Notes under the pieces: model-generated
What the model was told of the DNA's origin: nothing
The model's database searches: none
What the model saw: only the letters and a program-made list of their open reading frames with translations
Part shown: positions 20,296-28,753 of the stretch, in pieces
Layout of the letters: every line of letters starts with the position of its first letter
Position numbering within the stretch: the stretch's first letter is position 1
Position numbers and translations under genes: made by a program
Assembly (NCBI RefSeq): GCF_964031165.1
Contig: NZ_OZ035011.1
Span: 1,478,001-1,542,000 of the forward strand
Origin: Rickettsiella endosymbiont of Rhagonycha lignosa
Lineage (GTDB): Bacteria; Pseudomonadota; Gammaproteobacteria; Diplorickettsiales; Diplorickettsiaceae
Reading direction: 5' to 3'
DNA length: 64,000 bases

Positions 20296-20828
20296 TTGTA
20301 ATTATCCTTAATAATAAATAATATTTTTTTAAAAAAAAATTAAATAATTTTTATACTTAAAATTATAAAACAATATAGTACATTTTCAAATACAAATTAT
20401 AGTATTTTCTTTATAAAATCATCTACATTTAGAAATAAAAACTACGGGGTATCTAAAATGTTTCAACACCAAAAAGCTTTATTAATTTTACGATTAGCGC
20501 CCCCGCCCTTTTAACAATGAGGGGGCTCCTCTGCTATAATTCGATTATCGAGTAAAAATATCAGCGATGCTCACTACTGGTAAGCCCCTAATACTTTCTT
20601 AAAGCAATAAAAAATTTGGTACTGCTAGCAGTTTGAGGCAACAAACATCTGCGCCTTTTGATGCTAAGTGAGAAATGGTATCTTTGTCCTAAGTTAAATT
20701 CCAAGTACCAAAACTTTACCAGGACGTGATAGAATGCGCCTAAATTAAGGTGGCTTTGTGTAAGATTTTAGCTAAGCAAAGTATCGTAGGACATTGATTT
20801 ATAACATTTTTTTACATTCGATGCCGAA
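20296..20828. other. Gene-poor right end of the tRNA-His island
   Basis: About 150 bases of very AT-rich sequence upstream of the crotonase-like gene probably hold its promoter. A GC-rich hairpin follows at 20496-20527 (five C-G pairs, 16-base loop) with no T-run after it. Then come about 300 bases of more balanced composition with no open frame longer than about 30 codons. I see no recognisable gene; the segment may be decayed coding sequence. Confidence 0.5.
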
Positions 20829-20866
20829 TTGTCGTGGGTTCGATCCCCATCGTTCACCCCATTTTT
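20829..20866. repeat. Island attachment repeat, tRNA-Lys side (attR-like)
   Basis: Perfect 38-base copy of 17877-17914, i.e. the 3' end of tRNA-His with CCA and five T, but without the rest of a tRNA. It ends one base before tRNA-Lys. Confidence 0.88.
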
Positions 20867-20867
20867 T

Positions 20868-20943
20868 GGGCCGTTAGCTCAGCTGGTAGAGCAGTAGACT
20901 CTTAATCTATTGGTCGATGGTTCGATCCCATCACGGCCCACCA
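20868..20943 (+). tRNA. tRNA-Lys (anticodon CTT)
   Basis: A 76-base cloverleaf. The acceptor GGGCCGT pairs with ACGGCCC, A is the discriminator and CCA is encoded. The anticodon stem-loop GTAGACTCTTAATCTAT gives CTT, reading AAG. Before the island it would have followed tRNA-His directly. Confidence 0.95.
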
Positions 20944-21091
20944 TCAGAAAAAATCTTTTAAATATTTTTAGCGCCTAATCTTTTACCTATAAATACGAAT
21001 TATCCCCATTAATTCGATAAATTCTTCTAACTTGTTTATCTATTTTTTTTCACTAAAATAAAAATATATTATTTTATCCAAGGAGATTTTT

Positions 21092-21241
21092 ATGCCTCTT
21101 ATTAAAGGGAAAGCCGCCAAGACTTCTAAAGGATTTTCAACTAATGTGAAAAAAGAGATTAAAGCTGGAAAGCCTCAAAAACAAGCCGTGGCAATTGCTT
21201 ATAGCATGGCCCGAAAAAAAATGGGTAAAACTAAAAAATAA
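21092..21241 (+). CDS. Small basic protein, 49 aa, DUF6496-like
   Basis: The ATG at 21092 has a strong AAGGAGA ribosome site 6-7 bases upstream. The peptide begins MPLIKGKAAKTSKGFS, contains VKKEIKAGKPQKQAVAIAYS and ends in KKMGKTKK. It is lysine-rich and has the pattern IKAGKPQKQAxAIA seen in small proteins of unknown function common in environmental gammaproteobacteria and phages. Likely expressed, given the ribosome site and composition; the function is unknown. It stands alone after tRNA-Lys. Confidence 0.75.
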   Translation: MPLIKGKAAKTSKGFSTNVKKEIKAGKPQKQAVAIAYSMARKKMGKTKK

Positions 21242-21566
21242 TAGTGCGTTTTCAAACAGCAAAATCATTTAGAAAATAATTCTTATGAAATAAACAGGTC
21301 TGTTTTTTATCACGCTAAAAGCTCCTCCAGATATTCGCCAATAATACCTAAGCTGCACGATTGCATAAACTAAAAATAAAATAACCTCTCAGGACCTTCA
21401 AATAAAATGGTTTTGCTAATCATAGTCTCATAAAGAAATGCAATAAAAGCTATAATTAATCTCAAATAACTAGCCAGTTTAATTAGAATAATTGTAAAGA
21501 AGTTAATCCTTTTTTCCAAAATTTTAAATAACTTTATTTAGCTTTTTCAACAAAACACATATCTTT
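21242..21566. other. Intergenic stretch, nothing recognised
   Basis: About 325 AT-rich bases between the 49-aa gene and the end of the gtrA-like gene. No ORF with a ribosome site, no tRNA and no convincing terminator were seen on either strand. Confidence 0.5.
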
Positions 21567-21995
21567 TTATGGAACTTCCCTTTTGGGGCCGAAAGTCCAA
21601 TATCGATGAATTAAGAAATTCCAAAATAAAATAACTCCAGATACTAAAATTTGACTTATAATATAAGCATAATAAGTTAACAAAATTTTCATTAAAGAAA
21701 AATTAAGAAGAAGTCCGAACAAGGAATTTAATGTAAATCTAACTAAAGATTTCTTATGAGATAGACTACTTTTAAAAGTAAAATAATGATTCAAAGTATA
21801 ATTAATTAACGCCCCGGCAATATAACCTAAAGTAGAAGCTAAAATTGGTTTTATAAAGAGAAACTCAACAAAACTTATTAAAATTGAAAATTGAATTAAT
21901 GCTGATAGTGCGCCTACAATAAAAAAAAATGAAAATTGTTTAGTAATAGCTTTCATAAATTCGTAATAAATAGGCAAATAACACGTATTTGACAT
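21567..21995 (-). CDS. GtrA-like membrane protein
   Basis: A 142-aa protein with four predicted membrane helices (about 18-40, 47-66, 86-108, 113-132) and the GtrA pattern: F-x-x-VG-x-x-S near the start, GY-x-x-G-x-x-x-N-Y in the middle and RYWTFG at the end. The family (PF04138) includes flippases for polyprenyl-phosphate-linked sugars in O-antigen glucosylation and wall polymers. There is no glycosyltransferase next to it, so the sugar pathway is unknown. Met14 (MKAITKQF) is an alternative start. Confidence 0.85.
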   Translation of the reverse strand: MSNTCYLPIYYEFMKAITKQFSFFFIVGALSALIQFSILISFVEFLFIKPILASTLGYIAGALINYTLNHYFTFKSSLSHKKSLVRFTLNSLFGLLLNFSLMKILLTYYAYIISQILVSGVILFWNFLIHRYWTFGPKREVP

Positions 21996-22208
21996 AGTAA
22001 ATAAAGATGAGTTCCCTGTTTTTCTATCTTAATATCTTTAATATAACCTTCCTAATTTAAGGTGCATTTAATCATTAATTACAAAAATAATTTCTTTCCT
22101 TAAGAAATTGAATATCTCGTAAAGGAGGATTTGGGTAATTAACTTATTGGTTTCAGCAGTCAGACTTAATCCTGTAACAATTTTTACTGATGATCTTAAA
22201 AATTCATT

Positions 22209-23408
22209 TTATTTATAATACCCTGCTATAATTGCCAAAACAAAATAAAAAAAGCCTATCACCACAAAACTTACTATGAAGTGACCACCTACTTGCATTG
22301 ATTCTGCTTGTATGAAAGTACCTGCTATAATTCCGAGCAAATTTCCTAATTTTAATGCCGTGTTTCCGAGACCTACTGCTTTTACTCTATTACTATCACT
22401 AATATCATTTAATAAAAAACTAAATAGAATTATTGCTATAACGCCTAAACTTAATCCCCAAAGTATACTTAGGCCAAAAGCAGGATACAACTTAGTAATA
22501 AAGGCAAACCCCCATTGTGATAATCCGCTTAAGAGTAAAGCTATAATAAGTAATATTTTTGCCCAGCCATGCCAACTGAATTGTTTGTCGATAGTTTTTC
22601 CTAAAGTTAATGTCATCAAAGACATCGACAAAGCCATGCTCGCATAGATCAATCCTAATGTTAAATTATTAGCATGTAATTGTTGTGCTACATATAAAGC
22701 AAAAAAAGGTGTTGACATCCAGCGAGCAATTTGCGTACTACATATTAATAGAAGTAATAGGTTTTTACTGGGCTCAGGAAGAAAAAAATTTTTTTGTGTT
22801 TTTTTTACTAAAGAAGGTATCGATTGAGCAGAATTTTCTTGAAGATAATTAGCTAAAATAAGCGTAAGTAATAAACACACGCAACCTGCCGTAATAAAAA
22901 TCGATAAATACCCATAATAATGGGAAATAAGTCCACCACATACCGGACCCACAATACTTCCCATGGCTGTGGCTGCTTGTAGACGCCCAACTATTTGACT
23001 ATGTGTATTAGTTGGTGCTATTGAGAGTGACCATGCTTGAGCAGCTGTAGAAAATCCGGCTAAACCACCTTGTAATAATCTGATAGCAAGAATAGCCCAA
23101 GGATTAGAAAAAAAAAACAAACTCCATTGAGTAGCAGCCAAAACCAACCCTGCTCGTAATATCATTTTTTTATAACCAACTCGTTCTCCTATTTTTATCC
23201 ATAATAACGTGGTGAAAATCATTGTTAATAATGGCGCCATATAAATAGCTCCACTCCAATACTGCAGTGCACGAGGATTGAGAATATGCACAGAAGATAT
23301 TATAAGCGGCCAATAAGGATCGCTCATATCAAGTGCTAAAATAATAATAAATTGAGCAAAAATAACCAGACGTGCCTGTGCGTGCCAAGCACCAACTCTC
23401 TCTTGCAT
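22209..23408 (-). CDS. MFS exporter, probably for the siderophore (LbtB-like)
   Basis: A 399-aa protein with about 12 membrane helices and the major facilitator loop motif G-x-R-x-G-[YK]-K (KIGERVGYKK, after helix 2). The start lies 3 bases after the stop of the siderophore synthetase, so the two are almost certainly one operon. In Legionella the exporter gene lbtB follows lbtA in the same way and exports legiobactin. The transported substrate is inferred from this context, not from the sequence. Confidence 0.82.
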   Translation of the reverse strand: MQERVGAWHAQARLVIFAQFIIILALDMSDPYWPLIISSVHILNPRALQYWSGAIYMAPLLTMIFTTLLWIKIGERVGYKKMILRAGLVLAATQWSLFFFSNPWAILAIRLLQGGLAGFSTAAQAWSLSIAPTNTHSQIVGRLQAATAMGSIVGPVCGGLISHYYGYLSIFITAGCVCLLLTLILANYLQENSAQSIPSLVKKTQKNFFLPEPSKNLLLLLICSTQIARWMSTPFFALYVAQQLHANNLTLGLIYASMALSMSLMTLTLGKTIDKQFSWHGWAKILLIIALLLSGLSQWGFAFITKLYPAFGLSILWGLSLGVIAIILFSFLLNDISDSNRVKAVGLGNTALKLGNLLGIIAGTFIQAESMQVGGHFIVSFVVIGFFYFVLAIIAGYYK

Positions 23409-23411
23409 CAG

Positions 23412-25289
23412 TTAAGCAGCTAAAGGATTCGATATATAAGAAAATATACCTTCACGAACATATTGTTTTTCCAAACGCATACGAAACAATGCTTTCACAG
23501 GCCAATCAGCTTTTAATATAGCATGATATTCTTCTTCCCATCGAACTAAATCGACGCGTTTTTTTAAAATGTCGAATCTTTCTTCTGTTTTATTTCGAAT
23601 TATTGTCCAAAAATTTTTTTCTTCGCATTGAAAGTGCGCAGATAATAGTAACACCAATTCTCCTAAATGCAGCTGATATACTGTATGTAATAATTGATTT
23701 CTCACCGTTATTTTATTATCTGTTACAAAAGGAGGAGATAAACGATCAGTTAAAGTAAGGTCATGCGAGTTTAAGCTATCTGCAAATATTTCTATTCCAT
23801 CAAAATCTCTGGCAATAAAACGTTTAATATTTCCATTTTGAAAAATGGCTAAAGTATTTTGCTGATGACCTTCCAAAGCTATGCCATATACTAAATAAAG
23901 ATCTAAATAGCTTCCAAGTACTAGATCGACGTATTGATTAAAATAGTTTAATGCCCCTTCGTAGTCCAAACACCCAGCTAATTTTATGAGCTCTATAAAT
24001 AAGCTACTATTACTCTCCAATGACTTTTCAAATAAAGCAGAAACAACAACTGCAATTTCTTCATTAGAAAGATAATTAATAACATTTTCTCGAAAAATTA
24101 CCGTGAAATGTCGTGCCTTGTCGTTGTCGACAGCGTTTAAATAGAGTCCGCAAACCTCGGGTAAAATTGCAAGTCTTTCCGATATATGAGGTTCTTTAAT
24201 TAAAATATTTTTCATAATGTGCGTAATTTTAGGGGTATTTTTAATAGAATTAACTGATAGTGCCCTAAAAACCCCACTCGCGTAAATTCCAATTGGTAAT
24301 TTGATATAGGGCGCATACCAATTTTCAATGGGAGCCAACGTACGAAAAGAAGAAGTTGGACTCGCACTTATTCCTACGTTATCGAACAAAATAATATCAT
24401 TACTTATAATATGATCAGCAAATAAATTTCTTACAATATTTGCAGCTTGCCAAGGATGAACTGGAAAAGGGATGTAATCTTCTTGGTTTAAATTATTTTT
24501 CTTTAGTTCATTAATCCAGGAATTCCATGCATTAGGATAGTACTCAGAAAACCATTCGGTAAAAACAAATTTTGAGTGCGTTGTTTCCATGCACATTGAT
24601 TTTTTACGTACCGCGGCTAATAAAATAAATACTTTTGGTCTGAATTCAGTTGTATATCTAAGAATATCATCAGTAGAAAACCCTACCTTTGTTTTAGCAA
24701 AAGGGTGATAAGGATGACCGTTAAAAGATAATTGTTCAAATTTGAAAGAATGATCTAATAAATTCTTATTTTTTTCTGAAAGTTCAGTAAAGTAATTTTT
24801 GTGAGTCTCTGAATAAAACGGAAATAACTCCGTTCTTAACTTATCTTTTTGTCGAGTAATTAAAATTGTATTTTGAATATGATTATTAACTTCTTTAGTA
24901 ACTTTTTCCCATTGTTCTAAATCAAATAGTGTATCTAACTCTGTTTTAACTATTTCAAGTAAGTGAATAGGATCGGTAATTAGTTCCGTTATGTTTTTTT
25001 TTCTGTCAATCAAATAAACTTTCTCAAATTCAGTAAAACGAAACAAAGAATTTAACTTTACTTGACTAACACAGATAGATGCATTTAAGCGAGGAAGCTT
25101 AAAAATTAGATTTCCAGCCTGATAAAAATTTTCTAAAACACGTTCACGCAAAAAGGCAATCAAAAGTTGGCGTAAAGATTGTCTGTTAACTTCTGAAAGA
25201 TAACAACTTAAAGAAAAATTATTTTTACTTAGATAATTCTTATTTTTTTCAACAAAGTTCCTTTTAAAACTTTCTTCTACTAGCTTCAT
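23412..25289 (-). CDS. IucA/IucC-family siderophore synthetase (LbtA/FslA-like)
   Basis: A 625-aa NRPS-independent siderophore synthetase. Family motifs are GHPYHPFAKTKVGFS (ATP/substrate region, about 214-228), FPVHPWQ, KLPIGIYASG, GHQQNTL and the C-terminal RDFDGIE; the C-terminal FhuF-like iron-sulfur domain is absent. Together with the MFS gene 3 bases downstream it resembles lbtAB of Legionella. Legiobactin is reported to be rhizoferrin, made from citrate and putrescine; the product here is inferred. Fur control would be expected, but I did not find a convincing Fur box in the upstream gap. Confidence 0.9.
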   Translation of the reverse strand: MKLVEESFKRNFVEKNKNYLSKNNFSLSCYLSEVNRQSLRQLLIAFLRERVLENFYQAGNLIFKLPRLNASICVSQVKLNSLFRFTEFEKVYLIDRKKNITELITDPIHLLEIVKTELDTLFDLEQWEKVTKEVNNHIQNTILITRQKDKLRTELFPFYSETHKNYFTELSEKNKNLLDHSFKFEQLSFNGHPYHPFAKTKVGFSTDDILRYTTEFRPKVFILLAAVRKKSMCMETTHSKFVFTEWFSEYYPNAWNSWINELKKNNLNQEDYIPFPVHPWQAANIVRNLFADHIISNDIILFDNVGISASPTSSFRTLAPIENWYAPYIKLPIGIYASGVFRALSVNSIKNTPKITHIMKNILIKEPHISERLAILPEVCGLYLNAVDNDKARHFTVIFRENVINYLSNEEIAVVVSALFEKSLESNSSLFIELIKLAGCLDYEGALNYFNQYVDLVLGSYLDLYLVYGIALEGHQQNTLAIFQNGNIKRFIARDFDGIEIFADSLNSHDLTLTDRLSPPFVTDNKITVRNQLLHTVYQLHLGELVLLLSAHFQCEEKNFWTIIRNKTEERFDILKKRVDLVRWEEEYHAILKADWPVKALFRMRLEKQYVREGIFSYISNPLAA

Positions 25290-25458
25290 ATTTTACATCC
25301 CTACCAATTTTGAATTAAACAAGATTAAGATATAGTCTGTTTGCTATAGTCGCTATTATTCATAATTTTAGAATTGAGTCAAGAATTCCAGTTGAACTAT
25401 TTTTTTTATTACCTTTAATATATGCTTTAGATTATTTCATGATAAGTAGAAATTAATT

Positions 25459-26196
25459 ATGTCAACGTTTTTTCTATTTCTGCTATTGCTATTATGCATT
25501 TTATTCATTCTATTTAATTTTAGAAAAACTAGTTTAGTAACTGGATCAGTTTTAATTACAAGTTATATTCTTATAGGTAATGGCTTTTTCCCTGCTTATT
25601 TATTACACAACTTACAATTACCTTATAGTCAAACTTCACCCATCAACTGGAAAAAAACGAATATTATTATTTTATTAGGTGCAGGAACCAGTAAGGATCC
25701 AAGATCAAATGAAATAAAACCCAGCATATTATCATTTTCAAGAATTTTGCAAACTGCAATCATTTATCGTGAATGTAAAAATACAAATGCAAGCTGTCAT
25801 ATTCTAATAAGTGGTGGCGACCCGTTGAATAATGGAAAATCAGAAGCAAAAACCTATCAAGAAAATTTATTATCTTTAGGAATCAAGTCAAAAGATATTC
25901 TATTGGAGACTCAAAGTAAAAATACTTTTCAAAATGCTAGATTTTCAAGCTATCTTTTAAAAAAACATTATAATGCACGGATTTTACTAGTTAGCTCTGG
26001 ATTAGTTTTGAAACGCGCACTCTTATATTTTTCTTTTTTTAACATTTATCCTAAACCCGTCGCTTCAGATTTTATTACTATCCCTGTGGCTAAATATCCA
26101 TTAGGATATAATTTTGCAATGAATGATTTTGCAATTCATGAATATATAGGAATACTTCGTTTTTATATTTACAATTTTTTAGGCTGGAATAAATAA
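25459..26196 (+). CDS. YdcF/ElyC-like (DUF218) membrane-anchored protein
   Basis: A 245-aa protein. Two N-terminal membrane helices (about 2-19 and 25-47) are followed by a periplasmic DUF218 domain: NIIILLGAGT, HILISGGDPLNNGKSEA, then ETQSKNTFQNA (the E-x2-S-x-NT-x-NA signature) and ILLVSSG. E. coli ElyC, of this family, is needed for envelope integrity and peptidoglycan/ECA lipid-carrier balance; the activity of most members is unknown. It is divergent from the siderophore operon. Confidence 0.87.
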   Translation: MSTFFLFLLLLLCILFILFNFRKTSLVTGSVLITSYILIGNGFFPAYLLHNLQLPYSQTSPINWKKTNIIILLGAGTSKDPRSNEIKPSILSFSRILQTAIIYRECKNTNASCHILISGGDPLNNGKSEAKTYQENLLSLGIKSKDILLETQSKNTFQNARFSSYLLKKHYNARILLVSSGLVLKRALLYFSFFNIYPKPVASDFITIPVAKYPLGYNFAMNDFAIHEYIGILRFYIYNFLGWNK

Positions 26197-26223
26197 CAAT
26201 TTCAACAGAAATTAACAACTCAA

Positions 26224-27006
26224 TTATTTTTCTATGTGCCTAGATTCATATGCTTTTCGTAAACCTTGTAAAACTAAATCCGAAATAAGTGTATCGAATA
26301 AACCGGTATCTTCATAAAGCTGTGCAAAACCACCTGTGCCAATTACCTTAACAACTTCACCACAAAAAACTTCTTTTTTAAATCCTAAAATAATTTCTTT
26401 AAGTGCTCCTAAATGCCCATAATAAAGACCACTTTGTATACTTTCGCGCGTTGTTCTGCCCATATACCTTGTTGGAGCCTCTATATCCACAGCCATCAAT
26501 TTAGCAGTATTATTTTTTAAGGCTTCCATGCAAAGTCTTAAACCAGGTAAAATAGCGCCGCCCAAATAATTTCGATCCTTGGTAATAGCACATAAAGTCG
26601 TAGCTGTACCCATATCTACAACAATCAATGCCTTTTCAGGAAAAATAGCAATCGCTCCTATGGCATTGGCTATCCTATCAGCCCCAACCTCATTTGGATT
26701 TTTACAACGGATATTTAAACCCGTTTTAACGCCGGGCTGTAAGATAAAATAATCAGCATCTTTAAAATATTGGAAAAAACTATGTCGCACCGTATAATCG
26801 TAATTTGGAACCACAGAAGAGATCGCAACCGCTTTGATTTTCAAAGGGTCTAGCTTATTGTATTTAAGTATATTTATTAAAAAAATTCCGAATTGGTCGG
26901 CTGTCCCCAATAAAGGAGTAGCATAGCGAAAACGCAAAATAAGCTTATCTTTGGAGAAGACTCCACATAACATATGTGTATTACCTACATCCAAACATAA
27001 CAACAT
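26224..27006 (-). CDS. coaX: Type III pantothenate kinase
   Basis: The 260-aa enzyme phosphorylates pantothenate in the first step of coenzyme A synthesis. It belongs to the ASKHA fold, with DVGNTH near the N-terminus (phosphate 1), GADRIANAIGA in the middle and DMGTATTLCAI (phosphate 2). The frame extends 10 codons upstream, but the ATG at 27006 begins MLLCLDVGNTH as in the family and has TTAGGTC just upstream, so that start is used. It is divergent from hisC, with 51 bases between starts. The bifunctional birA partner usually adjacent is not seen. Confidence 0.93.
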   Translation of the reverse strand: MLLCLDVGNTHMLCGVFSKDKLILRFRYATPLLGTADQFGIFLINILKYNKLDPLKIKAVAISSVVPNYDYTVRHSFFQYFKDADYFILQPGVKTGLNIRCKNPNEVGADRIANAIGAIAIFPEKALIVVDMGTATTLCAITKDRNYLGGAILPGLRLCMEALKNNTAKLMAVDIEAPTRYMGRTTRESIQSGLYYGHLGALKEIILGFKKEVFCGEVVKVIGTGGFAQLYEDTGLFDTLISDLVLQGLRKAYESRHIEK

Positions 27007-27057
27007 AATTGACCTAATATTTATAAATAGACACACTATACTTAAAAAGCCTGGCCA

Positions 27058-28119
27058 ATGACAATGTCTTCAAACAAAAACTCTACTTTTGATACAGAAA
27101 AAATTGTTAAAATTATAAAGCTCGATCTAAATGAAAACCCTCTTGGCGCTAGCCCTTTTGCAATCGTTGCGGGGCAACAGGCTATGCTTAAATGCCATCG
27201 CTATCCAGATAGTCATGGACTTTATTTAAAGAAATCTTTGTCTACCCATTTAGGTATTCTCGCTGAAAATATTACACTAGGTAATGGCTCAGAAAACTTA
27301 TTGGAACTTATTGTCAAAAAGATCTTAGGACCTTTAGATTCAGCTGTTATCCCAAATTTTTGCTTTACAGGGATTTCAAAAATCTTAAAATCCGCAAGTA
27401 TTACTTTTAAAATAGCTAAAAATTCGCATTCATATCTCTCCGCTGTAAGCTTGCTAGAAGCCATTGAACCCATGACCAAAATAGTTTTCATCGTTAACCC
27501 TAACAACCCCACTGGCAACTATATAAATAGATTAGAGCTGCAATATCTGCTGAAACATCTTCCTGAAAATATATTCGTAGTTATAGATGAGGCCTATGCT
27601 GAATACGTTGAAACCGAAGACTATCCTAATAGCATTCAATTCTTAGCACAGTATCCTAATTTAATCATCCTTAGGACCTTTTCCAAGTTCTATGGCTTAG
27701 CAGGTTTGAGGCTAGGATATGCTATAAGTGAACTAAAGATAGCCAGTATGCTGAATCATAGTTCTTTACCTTTTAGAATTAACGCGATTGTACTAGCCGC
27801 AGCAGAAGCTAGTCTCAAAGATCAAGCTCATATTAATTTAACCCATTTGTTGAATAGAAAAGGGTACTTCCAACTTCTCCAAGGCTTACAAAATTTAGGC
27901 TTAGAAGTTTTACCTTCTTTTGCAAACTTTCTATGTGTAAATTTGAAATCACCGAGTTTACCTATCAGTCAACTGCTTTTGTCGCAAGGAGTATCCGTAA
28001 GACCGTTACATGACTATGGTTTACCGAGTTTTCTACGCGTTTCTATCGGTACATATACGCAAAATAAATCCTTTTTGAGCATATTGGAAAAAATACTAGT
28101 TAAATCTAGCATAGAATAA
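27058..28119 (+). CDS. hisC: Histidinol-phosphate aminotransferase
   Basis: A 353-aa fold-type I PLP enzyme. LDLNENPLG at 22-30 binds the substrate and NPNNPTGN at 147-154 the cofactor; Asp177 and Tyr180 lie in DEAYAEY, and the Schiff-base Lys210 in RTFSKFYGLAGLRLGY. HisC converts imidazole-acetol phosphate to histidinol phosphate and in several bacteria also serves as an aromatic aminotransferase. No other his biosynthesis gene is near, so the latter role is possible. ATG codons at 27058 and 27064 are both plausible starts. A hairpin with a T-run follows the stop. Confidence 0.9.
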   Translation: MTMSSNKNSTFDTEKIVKIIKLDLNENPLGASPFAIVAGQQAMLKCHRYPDSHGLYLKKSLSTHLGILAENITLGNGSENLLELIVKKILGPLDSAVIPNFCFTGISKILKSASITFKIAKNSHSYLSAVSLLEAIEPMTKIVFIVNPNNPTGNYINRLELQYLLKHLPENIFVVIDEAYAEYVETEDYPNSIQFLAQYPNLIILRTFSKFYGLAGLRLGYAISELKIASMLNHSSLPFRINAIVLAAAEASLKDQAHINLTHLLNRKGYFQLLQGLQNLGLEVLPSFANFLCVNLKSPSLPISQLLLSQGVSVRPLHDYGLPSFLRVSIGTYTQNKSFLSILEKILVKSSIE

Positions 28120-28122
28120 GGC

Positions 28123-28146
28123 AATGCTATCTAGATAAGCATTTTT
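28123..28146 (+). terminator. Likely intrinsic terminator after hisC
   Basis: AATGCT (28123-28128) pairs with AGCATT (28138-28143) around a short, partly self-complementary loop (ATCTAGATA), and is followed by TTT. It begins 4 bases after the hisC stop. The stem is only 6 base pairs, so strength is moderate. Confidence 0.45.
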
Positions 28147-28198
28147 CATTTAAAATACATTTAGGACAATTAAAAAAATAAACTTTAGGATAACAATA

Positions 28199-28753
28199 AT
28201 GAGGGCACTTACCCTATTTCTTTATGAGGCTGTCATGCATCCTAGTATGGTAGGCGCATTATTTCCTAGCTCAAAAAAACTTGCTAATCGTTTAACTCAA
28301 CAAATATCAAATAATTCTGGATTAGTAGTCGAACTGGGAGCTGGGACAGGGGCTATAACAGCTGCTTTAATAAACCAAAAAGGGCTCTTTCGTCAGCTTA
28401 TCGTAATTGAACGATCTGCAAAACTTTCTAATCTTTTAATGCAACGCTTTCCGGAATTAAGAATTATCCAAGGAGATGCATGTCAGTTACGTAAGTTAAT
28501 TAATCAATCTACCTCTGCACCTATACAAACTATCGTTTCGAGTTTGCCCTTACGCACTTTATCACCTTCTATTGTAGAAAAAATTGGTATTCAAATTAAT
28601 CATGTTTTAATAAAAGGCGGATTATATATTCAATATACCTACAGTTTATGGGGAAAACCTTTATGCCCTGCTCCGCAATTAAAATTGGTCCATCAACAAT
28701 GGGTATGGCAAAATTTGCCTCCGGCACGTATTGACGTATTTAGACACGAATGA
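28199..28753 (+). CDS. SAM-dependent methyltransferase, phospholipid N-methyltransferase (PmtA)-like
   Basis: A 184-aa class I methyltransferase with the SAM site VVELGAGTGAIT (43-54) and the acidic end of strand 2 at VIERSAKL. HPSMVGALFPSSKKLANRL near the start is typical of the Rhodobacter-type phosphatidylethanolamine methyltransferase family, as is SSLPLRTLS (in place of a catalytic NPPY). The substrate is inferred from this similarity; an rRNA dimethylase-like role is less likely given the length. TAGGAT precedes the ATG, and the end overlaps rsmJ by 4 bases. Confidence 0.8.
   Translation: MRALTLFLYEAVMHPSMVGALFPSSKKLANRLTQQISNNSGLVVELGAGTGAITAALINQKGLFRQLIVIERSAKLSNLLMQRFPELRIIQGDACQLRKLINQSTSAPIQTIVSSLPLRTLSPSIVEKIGIQINHVLIKGGLYIQYTYSLWGKPLCPAPQLKLVHQQWVWQNLPPARIDVFRHE

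Larger units (their letters stand above)
17915..20866. mobile_element. Small decayed genomic island integrated at tRNA-His
   Basis: The 2,952-base unit is bounded by the 38-base direct repeat. Next to tRNA-His lies an integrase remnant reading toward the tRNA, and the segment 17915-18300 is visibly richer in GC than its surroundings. The cargo is two adjacent minus-strand genes (crotonase-like and CMD-like). The island separates tRNA-His from tRNA-Lys. The integrase is broken, so the element is probably no longer able to move by itself. Sequence between 18300 and 18572 is AT-rich, with no gene recognised except a possible 18-codon peptide. Confidence 0.8.

Noticed and set aside
20540-20800. 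Minus-strand frames suggesting a decayed enzyme (for example SHLASKGADV and RGLPVVSIADIF)
   Set aside because: Stops interrupt them after 20-30 codons and I could not match them to a family with confidence.
25360-25390. Fur-box-like AAATTATGAATAATAG upstream of the siderophore synthetase
   Set aside because: It matches fewer than half of the 19-base consensus positions, and such AT-rich stretches are frequent here.
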